From the NCBI GenBank assembly GCA_963691705.1, contig OY829540.1, positions 44,862,158-44,926,157 on the forward strand: a stretch of 64,000 nt of DNA. The letters run 5' to 3'. The notes under the pieces were generated by a model that ran no database searches, was not told where the DNA came from, and saw nothing but the letters and a program-made list of their open reading frames with translations. Positions 11,011 through 25,464 of this stretch are shown one piece after another. Every line of letters starts with the position of its first letter. Position 1 is the first letter of the stretch. The position numbers and the translations under genes are program-made. The DNA is from Viola odorata. Lineage: Eukaryota; Streptophyta; Magnoliopsida; Malpighiales; Violaceae.

Positions 11011-12874
11011 ACATGTGCAAACACAACATTAAAAACACGATGTGGGGACATGACCCTTCACAATGCTTAACAGGCAACATGTGCAAACACAACATTAAAA
11101 ATATGATGTGGGGACGTGACCCATCACAACGCTTAACAGACAACATGTGCAGACGTGACCAGACACAACATTATCATCCGACATGTGCGGACGTGACCAA
11201 ACACAAAATTAAAAACACGATGTGGGGACGTGACCCTTCACAACGCTTAACAGACAACATGTGCGGACGTGACCAGACAAAACATTATCAGACGACATGT
11301 GCGGACGTGACCAAACACAACATTAAAAACACGATGTGGTGACGTGACCCTTCACAAAGCTTAACCGAGAACATGTGCAAACACAACATTAAAAACACGA
11401 TGTGGGGACATGACCCTTCACAATGCTTAACAGGCAACATGTGCAAACACAACATTAAAAACATGATGTGGGGACGTGACCCTTCACAACGCTTAACAGA
11501 CAACATGTGCAGACGTGACCAGACACAACATTATCATCCGACATGTGCGGACGTGACCAAACACAACATTACAAACACGATGTGGGGACGTGACCCTTCA
11601 CAACGCTTAACAGACAACATGTGCGGATGTGACCAGACACAACATTATCAGACGACATGTGCGGACGTGACCAAACACAACATTAAAAACACGATGTGTG
11701 GACGTGACCCTTCACAACGCTTAACGGACAACATTATCAGACGACATATGCGGACGTGACCAAACACAACATTAAAAACACGATGTGGTGACGTGACCCT
11801 TCACAAAGCTTAACCGAGAACATGTGCAAACACAACATTAAAAACACGATGTGGGGACATGACCCTTCACAATGCTTAACTGGCAACTTGTGCAAACACA
11901 ACATTAAAAACATGATGTGGGGACGTGACCCTTCACAACGCTTAACAGACAACATGTGCAGACGTGACCAGACCCAACATTATCATCCGACATGTGCGAA
12001 CGTGACCAAACACAACATTAAAAACACGATGTGGGGACGTGACCCTTCACAACGCTTAACAGACAACATGTACGGACGTGACCAGACACAACATTATCAG
12101 ACGACATGTGCGGACATGAGCAAACACGATGTGGGGACGTGACCCTTCATAACGCTTAACAGACAACATGTGCAGACGTGACCAAACAAAACATTATAAT
12201 CCGACATGTGCGGACGTGACCAAACACAACATTAAAAACACGATGTGGGGACGTGACCCTTCACAACGCTTAACAGACAACATGTACGGACGTGACCAGA
12301 CACAACATTATCAGACGACATGTGCGGACATGACCAAACACGATGTGGGGACGTGACCCTTCATAACGCTTAACAGACAACATGTGCAGACGTGACCAAA
12401 CAAAACATTATAATCCGACATGTGCGGACGTGAGCAAACACAACATTAAAAACACGATGTGGGGAAGTGACCCTTCACAACGCTTAACAGACAACATGTA
12501 CGGACGTGACCAGACACAGCATTATCAGACGACATGTGCGGACATGACCAAACACGATGTGTGGACGTGACCCTTCACAACGCTTAACAGACAACATGTG
12601 CAGACGTGACCAAACAAAACATTATAATCCGACATGTGCGGACGTGACCAAACACAACATTAAAAACACGATGTGGGGACGTGACCCTTCACAACGCTTA
12701 ACAGACAACATGTGCGGACGTGACCCTTCACAACGCTTAACAGACAACATGTGCGGACGTGACCCTTCACAACGCTTAACGGACAACATTATCAGACGAC
12801 ATGTGCGGACGTGACCAAACACAACATTAAAAACACGATGTGGTGACGTGACCCTTCACAAAGCTTAACCGAGA
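11011..12874. repeat. HOR-E unit, 1,864 bp (360 + 449 + 1,055)
   Basis: Three blocks in the order 360, 449 and 1,055 bp. The 1,055-bp block contains two 214-bp subrepeats and the 39-bp hybrid pair. The arrangement resembles 2,842-4,805 (360 + 449 + 1,155) and the next unit, so it was an amplified unit before HOR-A took over. Confidence 0.82.
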
Positions 12875-14524
12875 ACATGTGCAAACACAACATTAAAAAC
12901 ACGATGTGGGGACATGACCCTTCACAATGCTTAACAGGCAACATGTGCAAACACAACATTAAAAACATGATGTGGGGACGTGACCCATCACAACGCTTAA
13001 CAGACAACATGTGCAGACGTGACCAGACACAACATTATCATCCGACATGTGCGGACGTGACCAAACACAAAATTAAAAACACGATGTGGGGACGTGACCC
13101 TTCACAACGCTTAACAGACAACATGTGCGGACGTGACCAGACAAAACATTATCAGACGACATGTGCGGACGTGACCAAACACAACATTAAAAACACGATG
13201 TGGTGACGTGACCCTTCACAAAGCTTAACCGAGAACATGTGCAAACACAACATTAAAAACACGATGTGGGGACATGACCCTTCACAATGCTTAACAGGCA
13301 ACATGTGCAAACACAACATTAAAAACATGATGTGGGGACGTGACCCTTCACAACGCTTAACAGACAACATGTGCAGACGTGACCAGACACAACATTATCA
13401 TCCGACATGTGCGGACGTGACCAAACACAACATTACAAACACGATGTGGGGACGTGACCCTTCACAACGCTTAACAGACAACATGTGCGGATGTGACCAG
13501 ACACAACATTATCAGACGATATGTGCGGACGTGACCAAACACAACATTAAAAACACGATGTGTGGACGTGACCCTTCACAACGCTTAACGGACAACATTA
13601 TCAGACGACATGTGCGGACGTGACCAAACACAACATTAAAAACACGATGTGGTGACGTGACCCTTCACAAAGCTTAACCGAGAACATGTGCAAACACAAC
13701 ATTAAAAACACGATGTGGGGACATGACCCTTCACAATGCTTAACAGGCAACATGTGCAAACACAACATTAAAAACATGATGTGGGGACGTGACCCTTCAC
13801 AACGCTTAACAGACAACATGTGCAGACGTGACCAGACCCAACATTATCATCCGACATGTGCGAACGTGACCAAACACAACATTAAAAACACGATGTGGGG
13901 ACGTGACCCTTCACAACGCTTAACAGACAACATGTACGGACGTGACCAGACACAACATTATCAGACGACATGTGCGGACATGACCAAACACGATGTGGGG
14001 ACGTGACCCTTCATAACGCTTAACAGACAACATGTGCAGACGTGACCAAACAAAACATTATAATCCGACATGTGCGGACGTGACCAAACACAACATTAAA
14101 AACACGATGTGGGGAAGTGACCCTTCACAACGCTTAACAGACAACATGTACGGACGTGACCAGACACAGCATTATCAGACGACATGTGCGGACATGACCA
14201 AACACGATGTGTGGACGTGACCCTTCACAACGCTTAACAGACAACATGTGCAGACGTGACCAAACAAAACATTATAATCCGACATGTGCGGACGTGACCA
14301 AACACAACATTAAAAACACGATGTGGGGACGTGACCCTTCACAACGCTTAACAGACAACATGTGCGGACGTGACCCTTCACAACGCTTAACAGACAACAT
14401 GTGCGGACGTGACCCTTCACAACGCTTAACGGACAACATTATCAGACGACATGTGCGGACGTGACCAAACACAACTTTAAAAACACGATGTGGTGACGTG
14501 ACCCTTCACAAAGCTTAACCGAGA
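12875..14524. repeat. HOR-E unit, 1,650 bp (360 + 449 + 841)
   Basis: Same block order as the preceding unit, but the last block is 841 bp, exactly 214 bp shorter, because it holds one fewer 214-bp subrepeat (only 14,030-14,243). Confidence 0.83.
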
Positions 14525-17500
14525 ACATGTGCAAACACAACATTAAAAACACGATGTGGGGACATGACCCTTCACAATGCTTAACAGGCAACATGTGCAA
14601 ACACAACATTAAAAACATGATGTGGGGACGTGACCCATCACAACGCTTAACAGACAACATGTGCAGACGTGACCAGACCCAACATTATCATCCGACATGT
14701 GCGAACGTGACCAAACACAACATTACAAACACGATGTGGGGACGTGACCCTTCACAACGCTTAACAGACAACATGTGCGGATGTGACCAGACACAACATT
14801 ATCAGACGATATGTGCGGACGTGACCAAACACAACATTAAAAACACGATGTGTGGACGTGACCCTTCACAACGCTTAACGGACAACATTATCAGACGACA
14901 TGTGCGGACGTGACCAAACACAATATTAAAAACACGATGTGGTGACGTGACCCTTCACAAAGCTTAACCGAGAACATGTGCAAACACAACATTAAAAACA
15001 CGATGTGGGGACATGACCCTTCACAATGCTTAACAGGCAACATGTGCAAACACAACATTAAAAACATGATGTGGGGACGTGACCCTTCACAACGCTTAAC
15101 AGACAACATGTGCAGACGTGACCAGACCCAACATTATCATCCGACATGTGCGAACGTGACCAAACACAACATTAAAAACACGATGTGGGGACGTGACCCT
15201 TCACAACGCTTAACAGACAACATGTACGGACGTGACCAGACACAACATTATCAGACGACATGTGCGGACATGACCAAACACGATGTGGGGACGTGACCCT
15301 TCATAACGCTTAACAGACAACATGTGCAGACGTGACCAAACAAAACATTATAATCCGACATGTGCGGACGTGACCAAACACAACATTAAAAACACGATGT
15401 GGGGACGTGACCCTTCACAACGCTTAACAGACAACATGTACGGACGTGACCAGACACAACATTATCAGACGACATGTGCGGACATGACCAAACACGATGT
15501 GGGGACGTGACCCTTCATAACGCTTAACAGACAACATGTGCAGACGTGACCAAACAAAACATTATAATCCGACATGTGCGGACGTGAGCAAACACAACAT
15601 TAAAAACACGATGTGGGGACGTGACCCTTCACAACGCTTAACAGACAATATGTACGGACGTGACCAGACACAGCATTATCAGACGACATGTGCGGACATG
15701 ACCAAACACGATGTGTGGACGTGACCCTTCACAACGCTTAACAGACAACATGTGCAGACGTGACCAAACAAAACATTATAATCCGACATGTGCGGACGTG
15801 ACCAAACACAACATTAAAAACACGATGTGGGGACGTGACCCTTCACAACGCTTAACAGACAACATGTGCGGACGTGACCCTTCACAACGCTTAACAGACA
15901 ACATGTGCGGACGTGACCCTTCACAACGCTTAACGGACAACATTATCAGACGACATGTGCGGACGTGACCAAACACAACATTAAAAACACGATGTGGTGA
16001 CGTGACCCTTCACAAAGCTTAACCGAGAACATGTGCAAACACAACATTAAAAACACGATGTGGGGACATGACCCTTCACAATGCTTAACAGGCAACATGT
16101 GCAAACACAACATTAAAAACATGATGTGGGGACGTGACCCTTCACAACGCTTAACAGACAACATGTGCAGACGTGACCAGACCCAACATTATCATCCGAC
16201 ATGTGCGAACGTGACCAAACAAAACATTAAAAACACGATGTGGGGACGTGACCCTTCACAACGCTTAACAGACAACATGTACGGACGTGACCAGACACAA
16301 CATTATCAGACGACATGTGCGGACATGACCAAACACGATGTGGGGACGTGACCCTTCATAACGCTTAACAGACAACATGTGCAGACGTGACCAAACAAAA
16401 CATTATAATCCGACATGTGCGGACGTGACCAAACACAACATTAAAAACACGATGTGGGGACGTGACCCTTCACAACGCTTAACAGACAACATGTACGGAC
16501 GTGACCAGACACAACATTATCAGACGACATGTGCGGACATGACCAAACACGATGTGGGGACGTGACCCTTCATAACGCTTAACAGACAACATGTGCAGAC
16601 GTGACCAAACAAAACATTATAATCCGACATGTGCGGACGTGACCAAACACAACATTAAAAACACGATGTGGGGACGTGACCCTTCACAACGCTTAACAGA
16701 CAACATGTACGGACGTGACCAGACACAGCATTATCAGACGACATGTGCGGACATGACCAAACACGATGTGTGGACGTGACCCTTCACAACGCTTAACAGA
16801 CAACATGTGCAGACGTGACCAAACAAAACATTATAATCCGACATGTGCGGACGTGACCAAACACAACGTTAAAAACACGATGTGGGGACGTGACCCTTCA
16901 CAACGCTTAACAGACAACATGTGCGGACATTACCAGACACAACATTATCAGACGACATGTGCGGACGTGACCAAACACGATGTGGGGACGTGACCCTTCA
17001 CAATGCTTAACAGGCAACATGTGCAAACACAACATTAAAAACATGATGTGGGGATGTGACCCTTCACAACGCTTAACAGACAACATGTGCAGACGTGACC
17101 AGACCCAACATTATCATCCGACATGTGCGAACGTGACCAAACACAACATTAAAAACACGATGTGGGGACGTGACCCTTCACAACGCTTAACAGACAACAT
17201 GTACGGACGTGACCAGACACAACATTATCAGACGACATGTGCGGACATGACCAAACACGATGTGTGGACGTGACCCTTCACAACGATTAACAGACAACAT
17301 GTGCAGACGTGACCAAACAAAACATTATAATCCAACATGTGCGGACGTGACCAAACACAACATTAAAAACACGATGTGGGGACGTGACCCTTCACAACGC
17401 TTAACAGACAACATGTGCGGACGTTACCAGACACAACATTATCAGACGACATGTGCGGACGTGACCAAACACGATGTGGGGACGTGACCCTTCACAACGC

Positions 17501-17624
17501 TTAACAGACAACATGTGCGGACGTGACCAAACACAACATTATCAGACGACATGTGCGGACGTGACCAAACACAACATTAAAAACACGATGTGGTGACGTG
17601 ACCCTTCACAAAGCTTAACCGAGA
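14525..17624. repeat. Partial forerunner of HOR-A (3,100 bp)
   Basis: Blocks of 449, 1,055 and 1,596 bp align with the last three blocks of HOR-A copy 1 at offset 4,034. The last block is 114 bp longer than the 1,482-bp block of HOR-A. The difference is one M1-M2-M3 trimer's worth of DNA, in the region 17,260-17,490. The 574 + 360 head of HOR-A is missing here. Confidence 0.82.
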
Positions 17625-20600
17625 ACATGTGCAAACACAACATTAAAAACACGATGTGGGGACATGACCCTTCACAATGCTTAACAGGCAACATGTGCAA
17701 ACACAACATTAAAAACATGATGTGGGGACGTGACCCTTCACAACGCATAACAGACAACATGTGCAGACGTGACCAGACCCAACATTATCATCCGACATGT
17801 GCGGACGTGACCAAACACAACATTAAAAACACGATGTGGGGACGTGACCCTTCACAACGCTTAACAGACAACATGTACGGAAGTGACCAGACACAACATT
17901 ATAAGACGCCATGTGCGGACGTGACCAAACACAACATTAAAAACACGATGAGTGGACGTGACCCTTCACAACGCTTAACAGACAACATGTGCAGACGTGA
18001 GCAGACACAACATTATCAGACGACATGTGCGGACGTGACCAAACACGATGTGGGGACGTGACCCTTCACAACACTGAACAGACAACATGTGCGGACGTGA
18101 CCACACACAACATTATCAGACGACATGTGCGGACGTGACCAAACACAACATTAAAAACACGATGTGGTGACGTGACCCTTCACAAAGCTTAACCGAGAAC
18201 ATGTGCAAACACAACATTAAAAACACGATGTGGGGACATGACCCTTCACAATGCTTAACAGGCAACATGTGCAAACACAACATTAAAAACATGATGTGGG
18301 GACGTGACCCATCACAACGCTTAACAGACAACATGTGCAGACGTGACCAGACACAACATTATCATCCGACATGTGCGGACGTGACCAAACACAAAATTAA
18401 AAACACGATGTGGGGACGTGACCCTTCACAACGCTTAACAGACAACATGTGCGGACGTGACCAGACAAAACATTATCAGACGACATGTGCGGACGTGACC
18501 AAACACAACATTAAAAACACGATGTGGTGACGTGACCCTTCACAAAGCTTAACCGAGAACATGTGCAAACACAACATTAAAAACACGATGTGGGGACATG
18601 ACCCTTCACAATGCTTAACAGGCAACATGTGCAAACACAACATTAAAAACATGATGTGGGGACGTGACCCTTCACAACGCTTAACAGACAACATGTGCAG
18701 ACGTGACCAGACACAACATTATCATCCGACATGTGCGGACGTGACCAAACACAACATTACAAACACGATGTGGGGACGTGACCCTTCACAACGCTTAACA
18801 GACAACATGTGCGGATGTGACCAGACACAACATTATCAGACGATATGTGCGGACGTGACCAAACACAACATTAAAAACACGATGTGTGGACGTGACCCTT
18901 CACAACGCTTAACGGACAACATTATCAGACGACATGTGCGGACGTGACCAAACACAACATTAAAAACACGATGTGGTGACGTGACCCTTCACAAAGCTTA
19001 ACCGAGAACATGTGCAAACACAACATTAAAAACACGATGTGGGGACATGACCCTTCACAATGCTTAACAGGCAACATGTGCAAACACAACATTAAAAACA
19101 TGATGTGGGGACGTGACCCTTCACAACGCTTAACAGACAACATGTGCAGACGTGACCAGACCCAACATTATCATCCGACATGTGCGAACGTGACCAAACA
19201 CAACATTAAAAACACGATGTGGGGACGTGACCCTTCACAACGCTTAACAGACAACATGTACGGACGTGACCAGACACAACATTATCAGACGACATGTGCG
19301 GACATGACCAAACACGATGTGGGGACGTGACCCTTCATAACGCTTAACAGACAACATGTGCAGACGTGACCAAACAAAACATTATAATCCGACATGTGCG
19401 GACGTGACCAAACACAACATTAAAAACACGATGTGGGGACGTGACCCTTCACAACGCTTAACAGACAACATGTACGGACGTGACCAGACACAACATTATC
19501 AGACGACATGTGCGGACATGACCAAACACGATGTGGGGACGTGACCCTTCATAACGCTTAACAGACAACATGTGCAGACGTGACCAAACAAAACATTATA
19601 ATCCGACATGTGCGGACGTGAGCAAACAGAACATTAAAAACACGATGTGGGGACGTGACCCTTCACAACGCTTAACAGACAACATGTACGGACGTGACCA
19701 GACACAGCATTATCAGACGACATGTGCGGACATGACCAAACACGATGTGTGGACGTGACCCTTCACAACGCTTAACAGACAACATGTGCAGACGTGACCA
19801 AACAAAACATTATAATCCGACATGTGCGGACGTGACCAAACACAACATTAAAAACACGATGTGGGGACGTGACCCTTCACAACGCTTAACAGACAACATG
19901 TGCGGACGTGACCCTTCACAACGCTTAACAGACAACATGTGCGGACGTGACCCTTCACAACGCTTAACGGACAACATTATCAGACGACATGTGCGGACGT
20001 GACCAAACACAACATTAAAAACACGATGTGGTGACGTGACCCTTCACAAAGCTTAACCGAGAACATGTGCAAACACAACATTAAAAGCACGATGTGGGGA
20101 CATGACCCTTCACAATGCTTAACAGGCAACATGTGCAAACACAACATTAAAAACATGATGTGGGGACGTGACCCTTCACAACGCTTAACAGACAACATGT
20201 GCAGACGTGACCAGACCCAACATTATCATCCGACATGTGCGAACGTGACCAAACAAAACATTAAAAACACGATGTGGGGACGTGACCCTTCACAACGCTT
20301 AACAGACAACATGTACGGACGTGACCAGACACAACATTATCAGACGACATGTGCGGACATGACCAAACACGATGTGGGGACGTGACCCTTCATAACGCTT
20401 AACAGACAACATGTGCAGACGTGACCAAACAAAACATTATAATCCGACATGTGCGGACGTGACCAAACACAACATTAAAAACACGATGTGGGGACGTGAC
20501 CCTTCACAACGCTTAACAGACAACATGTACGGACGTGACCAGACACAACATTATCAGACGACATGTGCGGACATGACCAAACACGATGTGGGGACGTGAC

Positions 20601-21544
20601 CCTTCATAACGCTTAACAGACAACATGTGCAGACGTGACCAAACAAAACATTATAATCCGACATGTGCGGACGTGACCAAACACAACATTAAAAACACGA
20701 TGTGGGGACGTGACCCTTCACAACGCTTAACAGACAACATGTACGGACGTGACCAGACACAGCATTATCAGACGACATGTGCGGACATGACCAAACACGA
20801 TGTGTGGACGTGACCCTTCACAACGCTTAACAGACAACATGTGCAGACGTGACCAAACAAAACATTATAATCCGACATGTGCGGACGTGACCAAACACAA
20901 CATTAAAAACACGATGTGGGGATGTGACCCTTCACAACGCTTAACAGACAACATGTGCGGACATTACCAGACACAACATTATCAGACGACATGTGCGGAC
21001 GTGACCAAACACGATGTGGGGACGTGACCCTTCACAATGCTTAACAGGCAACATGTGCAAACACAACATTAAAAACATGATGTGGGGACGTGACCCTTCA
21101 CAACGCTTAACAGACAACATGTGCAGACGTGACCAGACCCAACATTATCATCCGACATGTGCGAACGTGACCAAACACAACATTAAAAACACGATGTGGG
21201 GACGTGACCCTTCACAACGCTTAACAGACAACATGTACGGACGTGACCAGACACAACATTATCAGACGACATGTGCGGACATGACCAAACACGATGTGGG
21301 GACGTGACCCTTCACAACGCTTAACAGACAACATGTGCGGACGTTACCAGACACAACATTATCAGACGACATGTGCGGACGTGACCAAACACGATGTGGG
21401 GACGTGACCCTTCACAACGCTTAACAGACAACATGTGCGGACGTGACCAAACACAACATTATCAGACGACATGTGCGGACGTGACCAAACACAACATTAA
21501 AAACACGATGTGGTGACGTGACCCTTCACAAAGCTTAACCGAGA
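17625..21544. repeat. HOR-A copy 1 (3,920 bp)
   Basis: Blocks are 574, 360, 449, 1,055 and 1,482 bp, which sum to 3,920. The diagnostic ACGGAAGTGACC is at 17,877. A private base change is seen near 18,103 (CCACACAC for CCAGACAC). It contains two pairs of 214-bp subrepeats (from 19,354 and from 20,409) and one 39-bp hybrid pair near 19,896. Confidence 0.92.
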
Positions 21545-24500
21545 ACATGTGCAAACACAACATTAAAAACACGATGTGGGGACATGACCCTTCACAATGC
21601 TTAACAGGCAACATGTGCAAACACAACATTAAAAACATGATGTGGGGACGTGACCCTTCACAACGCATAACAGACAACATGTGCAGACGTGACCAGACCC
21701 AACATTATCATCCGACATGTGCGGACGTGACCAAACACAACATTAAAAACACGATGTGGGGACGTGACCCTTCACAACGCTTAACAGACAACATGTACGG
21801 AAGTGACCAGACACAACATTATAAGACGCCATGTGCGGACGTGACCAAACACAACATTAAAAACACGATGAGTGGACGTGACCCTTCACAACGCTTAACA
21901 GACAACATGTGCAGACGTGAGCAGACACAACATTATCAGACGACATGTGCGGACGTGACCAAACACGATGTGGGGACGTGACCCTTCACAACACTGAACA
22001 GACAACATGTGCGGACGTGACCAGACACAACATTATCAGACGACATGTGCGGACGTGACCAAACACAACATTAAAAACACGATGTGGTGACGTGACCCTT
22101 CACAAAGCTTAACCGAGAACATGTGCAAACACAACATTAAAAACACGATGTGGGGACATGACCCTTCACAATGCTTAACAGGCAACATGTGCAAACACAA
22201 CATTAAAAACATGATGTGGGGACGTGACCCATCACAACGCTTAACAGACAACATGTGCAGACGTGACCAGACACAACATTATCATCCGACATGTGCGGAC
22301 GTGACCAAACACAAAATTAAAAACACGATGTGGGGACGTGACCCTTCACAACGCTTAACAGACAACATGTGCGGACGTGACCAGACAAAACATTATCAGA
22401 CGACATGTGCGGACGTGACCAAACACAACATTAAAAACACGATGTGGTGACGTGACCCTTCACAAAGCTTAACCGAGAACATGTGCAAACACAACATTAA
22501 AAACACGATGTGGGGACATGACCCTTCACAATGCTTAACAGGCAACATGTGCAAACACAACATTAAAAACATGATGTGGGGACGTGACCCTTCACAACGC
22601 TTAACAGACAACATGTGCAGACGTGACCAGACACAACATTATCATCCGACATGTGCGGACGTGACCAAACACAACATTACAAACACGATGTGGGGACGTG
22701 ACCCTTCACAACGCTTAACAGACAACATGTGCGGATGTGACCAGACACAACATTATCAGACGATATGTGCGGACGTGACCAAACACAACATTAAAAACAC
22801 GATGTGTGGACGTGACCCTTCACAACGCTTAACGGACAACATTATCAGACGACATGTGCGGACGTGACCAAACACAACATTAAAAACACGATGTGGTGAC
22901 GTGACCCTTCACAAAGCTTAACCGAGAACATGTGCAAACACAACATTAAAAACACGATGTGGGGACATGACCCTTCACAATGCTTAACAGGCAACATGTG
23001 CAAACACAACATTAAAAACATGATGTGGGGACGTGACCCTTCACAACGCTTAACAGACAACATGTGCAGACGTGACCAGACCCAACATTATCATCCGACA
23101 TGTGCGAACGTGACCAAACACAACATTAAAAACACGATGTGGGGACGTGACCCTTCACAACGCTTAACAGACAACATGTACGGACGTGACCAGACACAAC
23201 ATTATCAGACGACATGTGCGGACATGACCAAACACGATGTGGGGACGTGACCCTTCATAACGCTTAACAGACAACATGTGCAGACGTGACCAAACAAAAC
23301 ATTATAATCCGACATGTGCGGACGTGACCAAACACAACATTAAAAACACGATGTGGGGACGTGACCCTTCACAACGCTTAACAGACAACATGTACGGACG
23401 TGACCAGACACAACATTATCAGACGACATGTGCGGACATGACCAAACACGATGTGGGGACGTGACCCTTCATAACGCTTAACAGACAACATGTGCAGACG
23501 TGACCAAACAAAACATTATAATCCGACATGTGCGGACGTGAGCAAACAGAACATTAAAAACACGATGTGGGGACGTGACCCTTCACAACGCTTAACAGAC
23601 AACATGTACGGACGTGACCAGACACAGCATTATCAGACGACATGTGCGGACATGACCAAACACGATGTGTGGACGTGACCCTTCACAACGCTTAACAGAC
23701 AACATGTGCAGACGTGACCAAACAAAACATTATAATCCGACATGTGCGGACGTGACCAAACACAACATTAAAAACACGATGTGGGGACGTGACCCTTCAC
23801 AACGCTTAACAGACAACATGTGCGGACGTGACCCTTCACAACGCTTAACAGACAACATGTGCGGACGTGACCCTTCACAACGCTTAACGGACAACATTAT
23901 CAGACGACATGTGCGGACGTGACCAAACACAACATTAAAAACACGATGTGGTGACGTGACCCTTCACAAAGCTTAACCGAGAACATGTGCAAACACAACA
24001 TTAAAAGCACGATGTGGGGACATGACCCTTCACAATGCTTAACAGGCAACATGTGCAAACACAACATTAAAAACATGATGTGGGGACGTGACCCTTCACA
24101 ACGCTTAACAGACAACATGTGCAGACGTGACCAGACCCAACATTATCATCCGACATGTGCGAACGTGACCAAACAAAACATTAAAAACACGATGTGGGGA
24201 CGTGACCCTTCACAACGCTTAACAGACAACATGTACGGACGTGACCAGACACAACATTATCAGACGACATGTGCGGACATGACCAAACACGATGTGGGGA
24301 CGTGACCCTTCATAACGCTTAACAGACAACATGTGCAGACGTGACCAAACAAAACATTATAATCCGACATGTGCGGACGTGACCAAACACAACATTAAAA
24401 ACACGATGTGGGGACGTGACCCTTCACAACGCTTAACAGACAACATGTACGGACGTGAGCAGACACAACATTATCAGACGACATGTGCGGACATGACCAA

Positions 24501-25464
24501 ACACGATGTGGGGACGTGACCCTTCATAACGCTTAACAGACAACATGTGCAGACGTGACCAAACAAAACATTATAATCCGACATGTGCGGACGTGACCAA
24601 ACACAACATTAAAAACACGATGTGGGGACGTGACCCTTCACAACGCTTAACAGACAACATGTACGGACGTGACCAGACACAGCATTATCAGACGACATGT
24701 GCGGACATGACCAAACACGATGTGTGGACGTGACCCTTCACAACGCTTAACAGACAACATGTGCAGACGTGACCAAACAAAACATTATAATCCGACATGT
24801 GCGGACGTGACCAAACACAACATTAAAAACACGATGTGGGGATGTGACCCTTCACAACGCTTAACAGACAACATGTGCGGACATTACCAGACACAACATT
24901 ATCAGACGACATGTGCGGACGTGACCAAACACGATGTGGGGACGTGACCCTTCACAATGCTTAACAGGCAACATGTGCAAACACAACATTAAAAACATGA
25001 TGTGGGGACGTGACCCTTCACAACGCTTAACAGACAACATGTGCAGACGTGACCAGACCCAACATTATCATCCGACATGTGCGAACGTGACCAAACACAA
25101 CATTAAAAACACGATGTGGGGACGTGACCCTTCACAACGCTTAACAGACAACATGTACGGACGTGACCAGACACAACATTATCAGACGACATGTGCGGAC
25201 ATGACCAAACACGATGTGGGGACGTGACCCTTCACAACGCTTAACAGACAACATGTGCGGACGTTACCAGACACAACATTATCAGACGACATGTGCGGAC
25301 GTGACCAAACACGATGTGGGGACGTGACCCTTCACAACGCTTAACAGACAACATGTGCGGACGTGACCAAACACAACATTATCAGACGACATGTGCGGAC
25401 GTGACCAAACACAACATTAAAAACACGATGTGGTGACGTGACCCTTCACAAAGCTTAACCGAGA
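21545..25464. repeat. HOR-A copy 2 (3,920 bp)
   Basis: Same block order and length as copy 1, with the diagnostic motif at 21,797. I noticed only scattered single-base differences, such as GTGAGCAGAC near 24,457. Confidence 0.93.
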
